Shown: piece by piece, positions 18,678-29,077 of the stretch
How the letters are laid out: every line of letters begins with the position of its first letter
How positions within the stretch are numbered: the first letter of the stretch is position 1
Assembly: GCA_031284375.1 (NCBI GenBank)
Contig: JAISZY010000076.1
Coordinates: 1-38,589 of the forward strand
Direction of reading: 5' to 3'
Length of the DNA stretch: 38,589 nt
Source: Tannerellaceae bacterium
GTDB lineage: Bacteria > Bacteroidota > Bacteroidia > Bacteroidales > Tannerellaceae
Position numbers and translations under genes: made by a program
The notes under the pieces: generated by a model
What the model saw: only the letters and a program-made list of their open reading frames with translations
The model's database searches: none
What the model was told of the DNA's origin: nothing

Positions 18678-19982
18678 ATGAAACGGAATCTATCCTTATT
18701 ATTCGTATTAGTTTTTCTCCTGCCTGCCGGAGCCGCGGCGCAAGGGAAACCGGACACATGGACGCTCCGGGATTGCATCGCCTACGCATTGGAACATAAT
18801 ATCCAACTCGGAAAAACAAAGGTGAACAAACAAATGAGCGAAGAAGATACTCAACAGGCAAAGGCACAGTTGTTCCCTTCGCTCTCGGCCTCCATTTCGC
18901 AGAACGTAACGAATGTTCCGGCCAATAACAACTTTTCTTATGCCGGCAATTACAATCTGAATGCGAATTGGACACTCTTCGACGGAAACCAACGATCCAA
19001 TACCGTAAAACAACGGGAATTGCAAGACCAAATAAACGACTTGAGCGTAGAAGAAAACGAACGGGAAATACAAATCTCGCTGGTACAAACCTATCTTCAG
19101 GTTCTTTATGCACAAGAAGCGGTTCGTATCAACGAAAATACGGTGGAGGTTTCGAAAGTACAACGAGACCGGGCCGAAGAATTGCTGAAAGCCGGCTCTG
19201 TTTCGCGCGTCTCGTTCGCTCAGATGGAAAGCCAGTACAGTACCGACAAATATCAGTTGGTGATGGCACAGAAGAATCTGGATAATTACAAATTGCAACT
19301 CAAACAATTGTTGGAACTGGATATCATGGAAGAGATAACGCTTGCCGCACCTAATCTGACCGACAACGATGTCCTTATCCCACTCCCCGGAAAAGAAGTG
19401 GCTTACGCCGCAGCTTTGGCCGTTATGCCGGAAGTGAAAAGCAGCGAACTGAATATCCGTATCGCCGAACTGGAAACCAAAAAGGCCGTGGCCGGATACT
19501 ACCCTACCCTCTCTCTCAATGCCGGAATGGGAACCGGAAATGCTTCCGGAGCAGATTTTGGCGACCAACTATGGGAGCGATGGAACGAAAGCGTAGGACT
19601 AACGCTCAGCATCCCCATCTTCAGCAACCGGACGCATAAGACGGCCGTCAACAAAGCCCGCTTCTCCCTTACCAACAATCGCCTGGAATTGCTCAATACA
19701 CAAAAAGCGTTGCTTCGCTCCGTGGAAACAGTCTACTTGGATGCTACTTCGGCACAAAACCAATACGTAGCCTCGTCCGAACGAGTGAAATACATCGCCG
19801 AAAGTTATCGACTCACGGAAGAACAATTCTTCCTCGGTATGAAAAATACCCTGGAACTCCTCACCGAAAAAAATAATATGCTCAACGCTCAGCAGGAAGA
19901 ATTGCAAAGCAAATACATGGCTATCCTGAGCATACAACTTCTTAATATATATCAGGGGAAACCCGTAAACGAGCATTATTAA
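18678..19982 (+). CDS. TolC family outer membrane efflux protein
   Basis: ORF 434 aa; signal peptide; WTLRDCIAYALEHNIQLGKTKVN; coiled-coil repeats. Confidence 0.92.
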   Translation: MKRNLSLLFVLVFLLPAGAAAQGKPDTWTLRDCIAYALEHNIQLGKTKVNKQMSEEDTQQAKAQLFPSLSASISQNVTNVPANNNFSYAGNYNLNANWTLFDGNQRSNTVKQRELQDQINDLSVEENEREIQISLVQTYLQVLYAQEAVRINENTVEVSKVQRDRAEELLKAGSVSRVSFAQMESQYSTDKYQLVMAQKNLDNYKLQLKQLLELDIMEEITLAAPNLTDNDVLIPLPGKEVAYAAALAVMPEVKSSELNIRIAELETKKAVAGYYPTLSLNAGMGTGNASGADFGDQLWERWNESVGLTLSIPIFSNRTHKTAVNKARFSLTNNRLELLNTQKALLRSVETVYLDATSAQNQYVASSERVKYIAESYRLTEEQFFLGMKNTLELLTEKNNMLNAQQEELQSKYMAILSIQLLNIYQGKPVNEHY

Positions 19983-20008
19983 CTTGAAACAAATACATTA
20001 ATTACGAT

Positions 20009-21202
20009 ATGAAAACGAAGAAAAAAATTATGATTAGCCTGCTTATAGTAGCCGGGGCGATTGTGGGCCTGGCGCTCTTTACGGGCAAATCCTCCGGGGC
20101 CGGAACGTATCAGCTTGCCATGGCGAAAGCGGAACGTAATGCTATCAACAATTCGGTTACGGCTACAGGAACCGTAGAACCGGTTGTGAAAGTGGAAGTG
20201 GGAACGCAAGTATCCGGTATCATCGACAAAATATATGTAGACTTCAACAGCGTTGTGACCAAAGGACAACTGATTGCCGAAATGGATAAAGTGAACCTTC
20301 AGGCGGAACTGATTTCCAAAGAAGCCGATTTAGCCAGCAGCAAAACAGAATTTGAATACCAAGAGAAGAACTATGCCAGAAGCAAAATGCTGCACGAAAA
20401 ACAACTCATAAGCGATACCGACTTTGAAACGGCTACCTACAATTACGAACGGGCCAAAAGCAGCTACGACCGCAACCTTTCCGATATGACCAAGGTGCGA
20501 CGCAATCTGCAATACGCCATCATCACCAGCCCCATAGACGGCGTGGTGATTAACCGGGCCGTGGAAGAAGGACAAACCGTTGCCGCCGGATTCAGTACGC
20601 CAACGCTGTTTACCATTGCCAACGACTTGACGCAGATGCGCGTGATTGCCGATGTGGATGAAGCCGACATCGGACAGGTGGAGGAAGGACAGAATGTGAA
20701 ATTTGCCGTAGACGCTTATCCAAACGATGTCTTTGAAGGGAAAGTGACGCAAGTAAGACTGGAGGCTGTGGTTACTTCCAACGTTGTGACGTACGAGGTA
20801 GTAATAAGCGCATACAATCCCGACCTTAAACTCAAACCGGGACTGACGGCCAACGTGACTATCTATACCCTGGAACGACCCGACGTGCTGACCATCCCCG
20901 GAAAAGCGCTTCGATTCGTGCCCGACGAAAATATCCTCGAAACCATGCAACTCTCCGTTGCCAAGGAAGAACAAACAACAGCCCCAGGAAAGAAAATCGT
21001 ATGGCAGAAAGTGGGTGGAACCTTGCAGCCTAAAGTAATTACAACCGGCGTATCGAGTCTGAACGTGACGGAAGTGATAGACGGACTTTCCGATGGAGAA
21101 GAAATTGTGCTGGAACTGGTATCCACCGCTTCCGCAACGTCTGCCGCACCGGGCAATTCCTTCATGATGGGGCCGCGTCCGCCGGGGGGAGGGCCGAGAT
21201 AA
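20009..21202 (+). CDS. Efflux periplasmic adaptor (HlyD/MacA type)
   Basis: VEVGTQVSGIIDKIYVDFNSVVTKGQLIAEMD; lipoyl and beta-barrel domains; N-terminal TM. Confidence 0.92.
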   Translation: MKTKKKIMISLLIVAGAIVGLALFTGKSSGAGTYQLAMAKAERNAINNSVTATGTVEPVVKVEVGTQVSGIIDKIYVDFNSVVTKGQLIAEMDKVNLQAELISKEADLASSKTEFEYQEKNYARSKMLHEKQLISDTDFETATYNYERAKSSYDRNLSDMTKVRRNLQYAIITSPIDGVVINRAVEEGQTVAAGFSTPTLFTIANDLTQMRVIADVDEADIGQVEEGQNVKFAVDAYPNDVFEGKVTQVRLEAVVTSNVVTYEVVISAYNPDLKLKPGLTANVTIYTLERPDVLTIPGKALRFVPDENILETMQLSVAKEEQTTAPGKKIVWQKVGGTLQPKVITTGVSSLNVTEVIDGLSDGEEIVLELVSTASATSAAPGNSFMMGPRPPGGGPR

Positions 21203-21206
21203 GAAG

Positions 21207-21986
21207 ATGGAAATAGAATCTAACAAGATAGACAGCACAATGACAAAAAAGGAAGTCATCCGACTTGAAAACATATCCCGCAATTTTATCGTAGGAGACG
21301 AAACCGTTCATGCCCTCCGAGGCGTATCCTTCGTAATCCGCGAAGGAGAGTTCGTTACCATCATGGGTACTTCGGGTTCCGGCAAGAGTACCCTGCTCAA
21401 TACCTTGGGATGCTTGGATACGCCAACAAAAGGCGAGTATTATTTAGATGGCGTCTCGGTCAGGTTGATGGGGAAAAACGCCCGAGCTACGTTGCGCAAC
21501 CGTAAAATCGGGTTTGTGTTTCAGAGTTACAACCTCCTGCCCAAAACAACGGCTATCGAAAACGTAGAATTGCCGCTCATGTACAACGCTTCGTACAATG
21601 CGTCCGCCCGACGGAAAAAAGCCGTCGAATCGCTCGTGGCCGTAGGGCTGGGAGACAGACTCAACCACAAAAGTAACCAGATGTCGGGCGGACAAATGCA
21701 AAGGGTGGCCATCGCCAGAGCGCTGGTGAACGACCCGGCCGTAATCCTGGCCGACGAAGCTACCGGAAACCTCGACAGCCGGACAAGTCACGAAATATTG
21801 GTGCTCTTTCAGCGTCTCCACGCAGAAGGGAGAACCATCATCTTTGTGACCCATAACCCCGAAATATCTCAATACAGCAGCCGGAATATCCAGCTCAAAG
21901 ACGGACGAATAACCGCCAATGTAGAAAACCCGAATATACAATCGGCCGTCGAAGCGCTCGCCAAACTGCCGATAGAAAAAGACTAA
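21207..21986 (+). CDS. MacB-type ABC transporter ATP-binding protein
   Basis: [40 protein letters not shown]; alternative in-frame start at 21240. Confidence 0.92.
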   Translation: MEIESNKIDSTMTKKEVIRLENISRNFIVGDETVHALRGVSFVIREGEFVTIMGTSGSGKSTLLNTLGCLDTPTKGEYYLDGVSVRLMGKNARATLRNRKIGFVFQSYNLLPKTTAIENVELPLMYNASYNASARRKKAVESLVAVGLGDRLNHKSNQMSGGQMQRVAIARALVNDPAVILADEATGNLDSRTSHEILVLFQRLHAEGRTIIFVTHNPEISQYSSRNIQLKDGRITANVENPNIQSAVEALAKLPIEKD

Positions 21987-21992
21987 AAAGAG

Positions 21993-23213
21993 ATGAACCT
22001 TACAAACTTATTCAGAATAGCGCTGAAAGCCTTGGCAAATAATAAAATGAGAGGCTTCCTCACCATGCTGGGGATTATTATCGGCGTAGCATCGGTCATA
22101 ACCATGCTCGCCATCGGACAAGGCTCAAAGAAAGGTATACAAGACCAAATCAGCGAAATGGGAGCCAATATGATTATGATACAGCCGGGCGCCGATATGC
22201 GTGGAGGCGTAAGGCAAAGCGCCTCCTCGATGGAAACCCTCAAAATGGCCGATTACGAAAACATACGAAACGAAGCGCGATTCATCGCAGCCATCTCCCC
22301 TACCGTAAATAGCTCCGGCCAACTTATCTATGGCGGAAACAATACGCCCACTACCATGTATGGCGTTAGCGCCGATTATCTGGACATCAGACGGTACAGC
22401 ATCGACGACGGAAATATGTTTACCGAACAAGACATCACAACGGCCGCCAAAGTATGCATCGTAGGCAAAACCGTAGTAGACGAACTTTTCCCCGGCGGAG
22501 AGAATCCCATCGGGAAAGTGGTCCGGTTCAACAAAATTCCTTTCCGAATCATCGGACTCCTTAAAAGCAAAGGATACAACAGCATGGGAATGGACCAAGA
22601 CAATCTGGCGCTGGCGCCTTATACCACGATTCAAAAGCGTGTCCTGGCCATTACTTACCTGCAGGGAATGACGGCGTCGGCCATCAAAGAGGAATATTCG
22701 AATGCAGCCATCGAAGAAATCTCCGAGATACTCCGTCGCAACCATAAACTAAAGGAAGCCGAAGAAGACGACTTTAATATCCGCTCGATGGAAGAACTCA
22801 GCTCCACCATCTCTTCCGTCATGGACATGCTCACACTCCTGCTCGGCTCCATTGCCGGTATATCGCTCTTGGTAGGAGGTATCGGGATAATGAACATCAT
22901 GTACGTATCCGTAACGGAACGCACGCGCGAAATAGGACTGAGAATGAGCATCGGAGCAAAAGGTCGAGACATACTGGCACAGTTCCTGATAGAAGCGATT
23001 CTTATCAGCATCACCGGAGGATTGATAGGGGTGCTCATTGGCGGAGGTCTTTCCTTCTTGATTCGGACGATGCTCAACTTTGCCACGGATGTACAGCCCT
23101 GGAGCGTGATTCTTTCGTTTGCCGTATGTACCGTTACCGGCGTATTTTTCGGCTGGTATCCGGCCAAGAAAGCGGCCGGGTTAGACCCCATAGAAGCCAT
23201 TCGATATGAGTGA
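21993..23213 (+). CDS. MacB-type ABC transporter permease
   Basis: MRGFLTMLGIIIGVASVITMLAIGQGSK; C-terminal FtsX domain; PAKKAAGLDPIEAIRYE. Confidence 0.93.
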   Translation: MNLTNLFRIALKALANNKMRGFLTMLGIIIGVASVITMLAIGQGSKKGIQDQISEMGANMIMIQPGADMRGGVRQSASSMETLKMADYENIRNEARFIAAISPTVNSSGQLIYGGNNTPTTMYGVSADYLDIRRYSIDDGNMFTEQDITTAAKVCIVGKTVVDELFPGGENPIGKVVRFNKIPFRIIGLLKSKGYNSMGMDQDNLALAPYTTIQKRVLAITYLQGMTASAIKEEYSNAAIEEISEILRRNHKLKEAEEDDFNIRSMEELSSTISSVMDMLTLLLGSIAGISLLVGGIGIMNIMYVSVTERTREIGLRMSIGAKGRDILAQFLIEAILISITGGLIGVLIGGGLSFLIRTMLNFATDVQPWSVILSFAVCTVTGVFFGWYPAKKAAGLDPIEAIRYE

Positions 23214-24258
23214 AACACTGCCGGCAATTAAGTCGCCATCCAAACGCATCGGCTGGCTGATACATATCGCAGCCTGGGGAGTTCTGTTCGTGTTTCCTTT
23301 CCTTCTTGCAGGAAGGGAAACGGAACCCTTTGTATGGAAGCGTTATTGTGGTTTTGTCCTTACACTTAGTTCGTACATCGCCGTCTTCTATGCCAATTAC
23401 CTTTGCTTTGTGAAAAGATTTCTTCTCACAAAGCAATTTACACGTTTCATTCTCTCCAATCTGGCCTTGATTATTTGCCTCATCCCGATAGTTCATTTCC
23501 TGTTATTACTCTTCTTCCCGAACGAGATCGAAGAAATGTCCGATTTCTCCGACTGGGGCATCCTGCGCTTCATCATTGTAGACATGCTGGGATACATCTT
23601 TATCATCACCAACAGCGTAGCCTACAAGATGACCGGCAGTTGGTACGCCATGGTAGCCGAACGGCAAGAGCTGGAACGCAGCCGGAGCGAAGCCGAACTG
23701 AAAAATCTGAAAAGCCAACTCAACCCGCATTTCCTCTTCAATACCCTCAATAATATTTACAGTCTGATAGCCTCCAGCCCCGAACGAGCGCAAGAGGTGG
23801 TGCACGAACTGAGCCGTCTGCTCCGGTATGTGCTGTACGAAAGCAGTCAGCCGTTTGTGACGATGGAGAAAGATCTCGACTTTATCCGCAACTATGTGGA
23901 GCTGATGCGTATTCGTCTGCCGGGACACGTATCGGTAGAGATATCCATCCGGACTACTTCGCCCGATTTTCTGATTGCCCCGCTCCTCTTTATCACTCCG
24001 ATAGAAAACGCCTTCAAACATGGCGTAAGCAACAACAAACCCTCGTTTGTACGCATCGACATACAGGCGGACGACAAGGAAATAAACTGCCACATACACA
24101 ACAGTTACTTCCCCAAAAACGAGAACGACAAAAGCGGTTCGGGCATCGGCCTCGTAAACCTCAACAAACGTTTACATCTGATTTATCCCGATAAATATAT
24201 GTTTACCTACGGACGGAAAAACAGCGAATATCATTGCACGCTGAAGATTTGGCGATAG
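23206..24258 (+). CDS. LytS/YehU-type sensor histidine kinase
   Basis: LKSQLNPHFLFNTLNNIYSLI; C-terminal ATPase GSGIGLVNLNKRL; start inside ATGAGTGA shared with permease stop. Confidence 0.92.
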   Translation: MSETLPAIKSPSKRIGWLIHIAAWGVLFVFPFLLAGRETEPFVWKRYCGFVLTLSSYIAVFYANYLCFVKRFLLTKQFTRFILSNLALIICLIPIVHFLLLLFFPNEIEEMSDFSDWGILRFIIVDMLGYIFIITNSVAYKMTGSWYAMVAERQELERSRSEAELKNLKSQLNPHFLFNTLNNIYSLIASSPERAQEVVHELSRLLRYVLYESSQPFVTMEKDLDFIRNYVELMRIRLPGHVSVEISIRTTSPDFLIAPLLFITPIENAFKHGVSNNKPSFVRIDIQADDKEINCHIHNSYFPKNENDKSGSGIGLVNLNKRLHLIYPDKYMFTYGRKNSEYHCTLKIWR

Positions 24259-24269
24259 AAGGGCGGAAG

Positions 24270-25280
24270 TTATTTTGTCCACTCATCCAGTTCCAGATAA
24301 GCGAATTGTATATCGTCGTCCATATTCATGATCATACGATTCGTATCCTTGTCGTAGAGGAAGCTCATTATTTTGTGTCCGGTTTCTAAGGTTTGGAGGT
24401 AATTACCCTCCAGGTCGAAGACAAGGAATTTAGTGGGAAAGTTCCCCCCACTGCCGTCTTCGTTATACGTATTTTCTCCCAGATAGAGCGCCCATATCCG
24501 GTTGGCAAAAACGGCAGGCTGACCGTAAAAGGTGACCCGGCGGGACGTCTCGCTCTTTTTCCAGTTCGTACCGTAAATATTGTATTTCAGATCTCCGTTT
24601 AGCGTGCAGACCGTCAGCAAATCATAGTGATGATACGCCTTAACTATCAACTGATGCTCCGTAGAGACGGCAAACGACAGACGACGGTTTTCTATATCCA
24701 AACGTTCGTATCCCAGCGGAGTGATTTCTCCTGTACGCATATTCCAGCGGGCAACGGATTGATTGAATTTTGAATTACCCAACCGTTCTATTATCACACC
24801 GATACAGAGCGTATCCTGGAGGTAATCGTACTTATCGGGAAATGACTTCTCGCCCATCGTTGTTTTTTCTTCGGGCAGATAATCGGGATTGGCAAACAAA
24901 CTATCGGGATAATAGACAAATATTTTGTTTTTGCCATGGTCGGAGGCGTAAAACCTGCGATTCGTTTCGTCTACGGCAAGGTGTCCGATATTGGCTATTT
25001 CGCCGGGACCTTGTCCTCTGGGAATAAAGTCGCCGATAAACCGGAAAGTATATTTATCGAAAAAATACACCAGGTTTCTTAGCGAATGATAATCTTTTAT
25101 CATCAAATAATCCCCCAGGATGTAGATAAAATTAATGTGACTGATGGGCGTTTCTTCGGTAGAAATTTCCTTTATTCGGTCGCGAATATCCACAATATTG
25201 TTGCGTCTTGCCTGATGTTTCTCCGTCGGATTGGGTGAACAGCTACAAAGGAATATGAAAAGGTATACGAAATACTTCAT
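24270..25280 (-). CDS. 6-bladed beta-propeller lipoprotein (Bacteroidota TolB-like/BF3164-like)
   Basis: ORF 336 aa; lipobox LFIFLCSCS; FIPRGQGPGEIANIGHLAVDE. Confidence 0.75.
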   Translation of the reverse strand: MKYFVYLFIFLCSCSPNPTEKHQARRNNIVDIRDRIKEISTEETPISHINFIYILGDYLMIKDYHSLRNLVYFFDKYTFRFIGDFIPRGQGPGEIANIGHLAVDETNRRFYASDHGKNKIFVYYPDSLFANPDYLPEEKTTMGEKSFPDKYDYLQDTLCIGVIIERLGNSKFNQSVARWNMRTGEITPLGYERLDIENRRLSFAVSTEHQLIVKAYHHYDLLTVCTLNGDLKYNIYGTNWKKSETSRRVTFYGQPAVFANRIWALYLGENTYNEDGSGGNFPTKFLVFDLEGNYLQTLETGHKIMSFLYDKDTNRMIMNMDDDIQFAYLELDEWTK

Positions 25281-25348
25281 GGGTAAAATTTTAAATTCAA
25301 CGCGGCGAAGCTACAAATATATTCTTACATATCCTTTGTTCACTACCA

Positions 25349-25605
25349 AACCCCAAAGCCCCCTTAGTAGCCATCGCGCCCTCCTGCAAATCTTTCCCTT
25401 ATTCCCTTATTGACGAGCCATCAGGCAAGGGAATAAAGGAAAACGTTTGGGGCTACATCAAAGTATCAAAAATCCGGCGTAATGTCCCCGTCCTTGCGAA
25501 CGCAGTGAAGCAATCCGGCGTATTTTTCCCCGTCCTTGCGAACGTAGTGAAGCAATCCAGCCTACACGCACCCTGGATTGCTTCACTTTGTTCGCAATGA
25601 CGGGG
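25349..25605. repeat. Composite repeat, locus 3: module B followed by module A (direct, direct, inverted)
   Basis: AAAGCCCCCTTAGTAG..CCCTTATTCCCTTATT, then CCGTCCTTGCGAACGCAGTGAAGCAATCC twice and inverted GGATTGCTTCACTTTGTTCGCAATGACGG. Confidence 0.88.
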
Positions 25606-25639
25606 AGAAAAACAAAGGTCTTTCGCCGGATTACATCAT

Positions 25640-26090
25640 TGCAAATGAAATACCCCCTTCGGCGTTAAACGAAAAGACTATTGTGTTTGAAATATCGCCT
25701 TCGGCTTTAGCCAAAGATACTATTGCATTTAAAATATCATCTTCGGCTTCAACCAAAGAGACTATTGCATTTGAAATATCGCCTTCGGCTTTAGCCAAAG
25801 ATACTATTGTGTTTGAAATATCGCCTTCGGCTTTAGCCAAAGAGACTATTGCGTTTGAAATACCATCTTCGGCTTTAGCCGAAAAGACTATTGCATTTAA
25901 AATACCCCTTCCGGCTTTAGCCGAAGATACTATTGCATTTGAAAAACCCCATTCGGTTTTAGCCGAAGGCGATAATGTGTTTCGGAAACTCTTTCCGGCT
26001 TTAGCCGAAGGCGCTTTTGCATCCCCTGAACCCTTTCCGGCTTTAAACCAAGGCAACTTTACGTCCGAAATACCCCTTCGGTAGCGCTAC
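25640..26090. repeat. Tandem hairpin array 2: 11 units of exactly 42 bp
   Basis: TTCGGC/TCCGGC registers at 25658, 25700, 25742, 25784, 25826, 25868, 25910, 25952, 25994, 26036, 26078; palindromic core TTCGGCT-TT-AGCCGAA; 3' units more diverged. Confidence 0.95.
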
Positions 26091-26192
26091 GGAAAGAAGA
26101 AAACAGACGAGATGCTTTCTATCTAAAACTTAAACAGGCTCTAAAATAATATAAATATTACCCCACATTCGATGTAAAGCCAAAAATGTTTC

Positions 26193-26200
26193 TACTTTTG
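26193..26200 (+). promoter_or_regulatory. Putative -7 box TACTTTTG upstream of DUF6242 gene
   Basis: Matches TAnnTTTG; 32 nt upstream of ATG 26233; no clear -33 element. Confidence 0.4.
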
Positions 26201-26232
26201 TTGCTCGAATACGTAATCAATCTATCATATAG

Positions 26233-27579
26233 ATGAAAAATAACATTGTATTGTTTATAACAGGATGCACTCTGATGTTGATGGCCTCGTGCCTGGGTAG
26301 TGGAGAAACATATTCCACGGATGATATAAAAGATGCACAAATAGCCTCTCTGACGCTTTCTCACGACTCGGTGGCGGGGCTGGAGAATGTAAAATTTACA
26401 ATCGACCAAGTAAGCGGGCTGATATTCAACAACGATTCCCTTCCCTACGGAACAAAAATAGAGAAAGTAGTATGTACCCTCACCTATTCCGTAGGCGTTA
26501 GCGCCATCAAGGTGGAGCAAAAAGCCGAAGGAGACACCGCCATCTGGTGGAACGGAACCGATTCGCTAAACTTTGCCCTCCCCATAGCGTTCACCACCAT
26601 CGCCTACGACGGCGCAACGTCCAAAAACTATACCGCCTGGGTGAATATCCATCAGGAAAAACCCGATTCGATGGTATGGCAATTCTACGCCACCCTGCCC
26701 GAAGCCGATGCCCGGGAACGAAACACAATAAAATATACTTACAACGGCTCCGAAGCCTACCTGATGTACACAAAAACATCCGCCGGCGCCAACCTATACT
26801 ATGCCCCAACCCATTATATGGACACATGGCAGGAATTGCCCCTCGCCGATCTGCCTCAAACAACGGATATTACCCAAATTGCCGCATACGAATGTACGTT
26901 GTATGCTCCGGCAGACGGCGAGGGTCTCTACCAATCGGACAATGGATTAACGTGGACGAAAACCGAAAACGCACCCCCCGTTAAAACCATTCTGGGCGTG
27001 ATAAGCGAACAACGCAACGGCCCGCCCCTATTGGCCGTAATCCTAAAGGGTGAAACGGCCGACGTGTTTGCATCCATGAACCGCGAAAATCAGTGGACGG
27101 AAGGCGACACCGTGCCCGGAAACTTCCCCCGGAACGGCTTCGCACACATAAGCTACACCCGCATGAATAGCGCGTACCTGTCTGTCGTAGCCGGGAAAAA
27201 CGCCGAAGCCCAGCCCCTCAACACCACCTGGACTACATCCAACGGCACCGCCTGGGCGCTCCTTTCCGGAGAAGAGGAAAACTTCTTTGAGAAAAAATCC
27301 GGCGCCATGCTCGCCCAATACGACGATAAATTTTATCTGATAGGCGGCATCCATGCAGACAACAAAGCATCGAAAGACATTCACCTATCGGTCGATAACG
27401 GCGCAACCTGGTTTCCGGTCGATTCCCTGAAAACCCTACCGGAATCCTACCAATCCAGAGGCTACGCCTCCGTAGACGTAAACGAGGAAAAATATCTGCT
27501 ACTCTTTGGCGGAAAAACAAGCGAGGACGGAAAATCCCTGAACGAACTCTGGCGCGGACGTATCAACCGCCTGAAATAA
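26233..27579 (+). CDS. DUF6242-like lipoprotein (Kelch-like C-terminal part)
   Basis: Lipobox LMASC; SLTLSHDSVAGLENVKFTIDQVSGLIFNNDSLPYGT typical of this Bacteroidota family; RGYASVDVNEEKYLLLFGGKT. Confidence 0.75.
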   Translation: MKNNIVLFITGCTLMLMASCLGSGETYSTDDIKDAQIASLTLSHDSVAGLENVKFTIDQVSGLIFNNDSLPYGTKIEKVVCTLTYSVGVSAIKVEQKAEGDTAIWWNGTDSLNFALPIAFTTIAYDGATSKNYTAWVNIHQEKPDSMVWQFYATLPEADARERNTIKYTYNGSEAYLMYTKTSAGANLYYAPTHYMDTWQELPLADLPQTTDITQIAAYECTLYAPADGEGLYQSDNGLTWTKTENAPPVKTILGVISEQRNGPPLLAVILKGETADVFASMNRENQWTEGDTVPGNFPRNGFAHISYTRMNSAYLSVVAGKNAEAQPLNTTWTTSNGTAWALLSGEEENFFEKKSGAMLAQYDDKFYLIGGIHADNKASKDIHLSVDNGATWFPVDSLKTLPESYQSRGYASVDVNEEKYLLLFGGKTSEDGKSLNELWRGRINRLK

Positions 27580-27588
27580 TCCGGAAAT

Positions 27589-28302
27589 ATGGCTCCCGTG
27601 TCCTTTCGTCGCATAGAAGTTTTCGTTATCCTATTGCTCGGCGCCTGCCCCGCACTCCGGTCGCAAGAATACAAATACGAAATAGGAGGAATGGCCGGAG
27701 GCGCTTTCTATATGGGAGATGTAAATAAAAACAGCCTGTTTAGAGAAACAAATCCCGCCTTTGGCGGCGTATTCCGCTACAACCCCAACCTCCGATGGGC
27801 CGTAAAAGCCAACCTGATGTGGGGCCGGATATCAGGCGCAACCTCCGAACAGGAAAATGCGTACCCCCATCAAGCGCAAGCCTCATTCGCAAGAAACCTG
27901 TTTGAATTAGGCGGGCAGATGGAGTTCAACTTCTTCCCATACAGCGACAAATTTGCCTATGCAAACGCAAAACGTTTCACACCATACGTCCTGATGGGCT
28001 TAGGAGCCACCGTAGCGCCCGGCAGCGGAGAAACATTTGCAGGACCAAACCTCTCGATAGGCGTAGGAGCGAAATACAAAATAAAAAACAGAATCAACGT
28101 AGGATGCGAGTTCTCCGTCCGCAAATTGTTTGCCGACAACTTAGACGTAACCGACAGCGAAAATACGCTACTCAACAACCCCTATGGCATCAGCGGCAGC
28201 GTATGGAAAAACAACGACTGGTACTCCTTTCTACTCCTATCCGTTACGTGGGACTTCGGTCTCCGTTGCGGCACATGCAACAACAAAAATTTAGAATTTT
28301 AA
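27589..28302 (+). CDS. DUF6089-like outer membrane beta-barrel protein
   Basis: ORF 237 aa; [36 protein letters not shown]; upstream of uppS as in other Bacteroidota. Confidence 0.8.
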   Translation: MAPVSFRRIEVFVILLLGACPALRSQEYKYEIGGMAGGAFYMGDVNKNSLFRETNPAFGGVFRYNPNLRWAVKANLMWGRISGATSEQENAYPHQAQASFARNLFELGGQMEFNFFPYSDKFAYANAKRFTPYVLMGLGATVAPGSGETFAGPNLSIGVGAKYKIKNRINVGCEFSVRKLFADNLDVTDSENTLLNNPYGISGSVWKNNDWYSFLLLSVTWDFGLRCGTCNNKNLEF

Positions 28303-28318
28303 CAACACAGGAAAATAC

Positions 28319-29062
28319 ATGTCGTTGATAGAAAAGATAGATAAAGAACATTTACCGCAACACGTGGCTATCATAATGGATGGCAACGGCCGGTGGGCCA
28401 AAGCGAAAGGAAAAGATCGCAGCGCCGGACATCAGGAAGGCGTGGCAACCGTCCGCAAGATTGTAGAAGCCGCCACAGCTATCGGTTTGAAATATCTTAC
28501 CATCTATACTTTTTCCAACGAGAACTGGGATCGCCCGGAAGAAGAAATCCAAGCCCTGATGGAACTCTTAGTCATAGCCATCCGCCGCGAAACGCCGGAC
28601 TTGGTTAAAAACAATGTCCGCCTCACGGCCATAGGCAATCTAAAACGTTTACCGGAAAAAGTATATACAACCTTGCGCCAATGTATGGAGCAAACCGCCG
28701 CCAACACAGGAACAACTTTAATTCTTGCCCTCAGCTATTCCTCCCGATGGGAAATAACGGAAGCCGCAAGACAAATAACCCTCGATGCGCTGGAGAAAAA
28801 AATCCTCCCCGGCGATATAAACGAAACCCTGATGGCAAGATATGTAACAACCGGCAACATCCCCGACCCCGATTTGTTAATTCGTACCGGAGGCGAGAAG
28901 AGAATCAGCAACTTCTTGTTGTGGCAAATCTCGTACTCCGAACTATATTTTACCGACATCTATTGGCCGGATTTCAGAGAAGAAGAATTGTATGGAGCGA
29001 TATTGCTCTACCAACAACGCGAACGCAGGTTTGGTAAAACAAGCGAACAATTAAATCTATAA
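28319..29062 (+). CDS. uppS: Isoprenyl transferase (undecaprenyl diphosphate synthase)
   Basis: [73 protein letters not shown]. Confidence 0.97.
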   Translation: MSLIEKIDKEHLPQHVAIIMDGNGRWAKAKGKDRSAGHQEGVATVRKIVEAATAIGLKYLTIYTFSNENWDRPEEEIQALMELLVIAIRRETPDLVKNNVRLTAIGNLKRLPEKVYTTLRQCMEQTAANTGTTLILALSYSSRWEITEAARQITLDALEKKILPGDINETLMARYVTTGNIPDPDLLIRTGGEKRISNFLLWQISYSELYFTDIYWPDFREEELYGAILLYQQRERRFGKTSEQLNL

Positions 29063-29077
29063 AACAAGAGCTATAAT

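Noticed and set aside
18708-19568. 286-aa minus-strand ORF
   Set aside because: Shadow ORF antisense to TolC.
25578-26084. 168-aa ORF (and antisense 25631-26056) as a real repetitive protein
   Set aside because: Both start at TTG, the plus-strand start lies inside REP module A, and a 42-bp period keeps frames open by default. Kept as noncoding array unless peptides are found.
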